From positions 11,366,501-11,430,500 of the forward strand of contig NC_072805.1 in assembly GCF_028583425.1 (NCBI RefSeq): a stretch of DNA of 64,000 nt, written 5' to 3'. Shown here in pieces: positions 63,080 to 64,000 of this stretch (positions are counted from its first letter, which is position 1; every line of letters begins with the position of its first letter). A program made the position numbers and the translations under genes. This stretch comes from Eublepharis macularius. Its lineage: Eukaryota > Chordata > Lepidosauria > Squamata > Eublepharidae. The notes beneath the pieces are model-generated. The model did not search any database and was not told where the DNA came from. It saw only the letters and a program-made list of their open reading frames with translations.

Positions 63080-63885
63080 TTCCATGAAACTCCCCTATAC
63101 AGAATCAGACCCTTGGCCCATCGAGGCCAGTATTGGAGTGCCAGTGGCCCTCCAGTGTCGTCAGTAGAGGCCTTTCATATCAGCTTCTACCTGATCTTTT
63201 TTTAAAAAAAACCACTTTTTATTTATTTTGGATTTATTTATTTTGGATTTTTGAAACAACAAAACATTAACAATATACAATAACTGGAACTAGAGTGGAT
63301 TTAAACTGATGGAACATAAATGCACGTAATCAGTTAGTGAGAACAATTATACAAACTATGAAATAGAAAATGCCCAAGAATAATAAGTTTCTTTATATAC
63401 ATTTAAGGGGTTAATTGAATAAGCTTTATCCAGTTGTAAGCCCAAATTGGCCATATAGTTCAATACTGGGAACCACATTTCTAGAAAACTAGAATAGCAA
63501 CGCTCTGTATTTAGATAAGTAATTTGGTCAGTAATTTTTCCCGTAAAATAATGATCCCGTATCTTTCTGTGCCATAAAGAAAAATGGAGGTGCTTGCGCG
63601 AGTCCTTCCACACTGTTTCTATAGAAGCTTTTGCTGCTGCCAGAAGTATGGCAATTAACTTTTTAGAACTTGGTAGTGTTTCAAGATCTGCCCATAGATT
63701 AAGTAATACCAGTTCTGGAGAGACAGGAAGAGAACAGCTTGTTACCTGCTTTATGTCGGACAATATATCACAGCAAAATTTGTAATACAGGTCTACCTGA
63801 TCCTTTGAACTGGAGGAGCTGGGGATTGAACCTACGACGTTCTGTATGCCCAGGCTGTACCACTGAGCCACGGTCCCCTCCCACC
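63080..63885 (-). mobile_element. tRNA-headed SINE, reverse, split by an L1
   Basis: Parts at 63,080-63,196 (CTATACAGAATCAGACCCTT, GCTTCTACCTGATC) and 63,792-63,885 (CTTTGAACTGGAGGAGCTGG, GGGGATTGAACCTACGACG, TACCACTGAGCCACGG). The second part contains the reversed tRNA boxes. Confidence 0.75.
63197..63791 (-). mobile_element. 5'-truncated L1 LINE inside the SINE
   Basis: A T-run at 63,197-63,203 marks the reversed poly(A). The - strand frame covers the ORF2 C-terminus (LLNLWADLETLPSSKKLIAI, HFSLWHRKIRDHYF). An 11-bp duplication TCTACCTGATC flanks it (63,186-63,196 and 63,792-63,802). Confidence 0.8.
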
Positions 63886-64000
63886 ATTGCATTAGCCTTT
63901 CAGAAATAAAAACTGGAGAGCAACAGTTTAGACAGCTGTAGCATATCTTGATATGGATGGCAGCCACTCTATGGCAGGCATTTTCTGGAAGCATGTAGCG
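63886..64000. other. Window end, nothing recognised
   Basis: No supported feature. Confidence 0.35.

Noticed and set aside
63356..63994. 212-codon - strand frame as a possible gene
   Set aside because: The first part is antisense SINE and the remainder is a 5'-truncated L1 ORF2 tail; the junction is the L1 insertion site.

Overview
The window is vertebrate nuclear DNA, almost certainly from a squamate reptile (lizard or snake). The evidence is one spliced, intron-rich vertebrate gene with a CpG-island promoter, set in a dense mix of repeats typical of sauropsids and squamates. These include a Sauria-type SINE whose 3' end resembles the Bov-B LINE tail, other tRNA-headed SINEs, 5S rRNA-headed SINEs, CR1 3' ends with the ATTCTATGA terminus, L2-like and L1 LINE ends, a Penelope-like element, a Ty3/gypsy gag-protease remnant, and many palindromic non-autonomous DNA transposons, several with exact 8-bp target duplications (hAT hallmark). 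I cannot name the species.

Layout. 1-21,200: upstream intergenic DNA with no gene I can support. It holds a palindrome-rich composite repeat (1-640), CR1 pieces with a nested Sauria SINE (2,130-3,500), hAT-type MITEs (1,161; 9,253; 9,754; 14,629), a 1.2-kb hAT-like element filled by its own tandem array (11,725-12,938), and an adjacent ~51-bp minisatellite (12,957-13,595). 21,226-22,700: a CpG island with the first coding exon of CD9. 21,715-59,744: CD9 on the + strand, eight coding exons, all introns GT-AG, 223 codons plus stop. Intron 1 is 26.6 kb and carries most of the intragenic repeats, including the gypsy remnant (37,209-39,510). 59,745-~60,070: 3' UTR with AATAAA at 60,044. 60,070-64,000: downstream intergenic DNA with a hAT MITE, a very large inverted repeat (60,872-61,704), SINEs, and an L1 that landed inside a SINE.

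The only cellular gene is CD9, a tetraspanin that organises membrane microdomains, adhesion and fusion partners. The predicted protein keeps the six membrane-proximal cysteines, the CCG motif and four large-loop cysteines, and the EMV C-terminus. It has a shortened small extracellular loop with no N-glycosylation sequon anywhere. The most unusual non-gene signals are: a Penelope-like GIY-YIG endonuclease remnant followed by a hammerhead-ribozyme-like core; a family of fold-back repeats sharing that core; the hAT element with an internal satellite; and a set of hAT MITEs whose target duplications all begin with CCC. Coordinates of repeats without target duplications are approximate.
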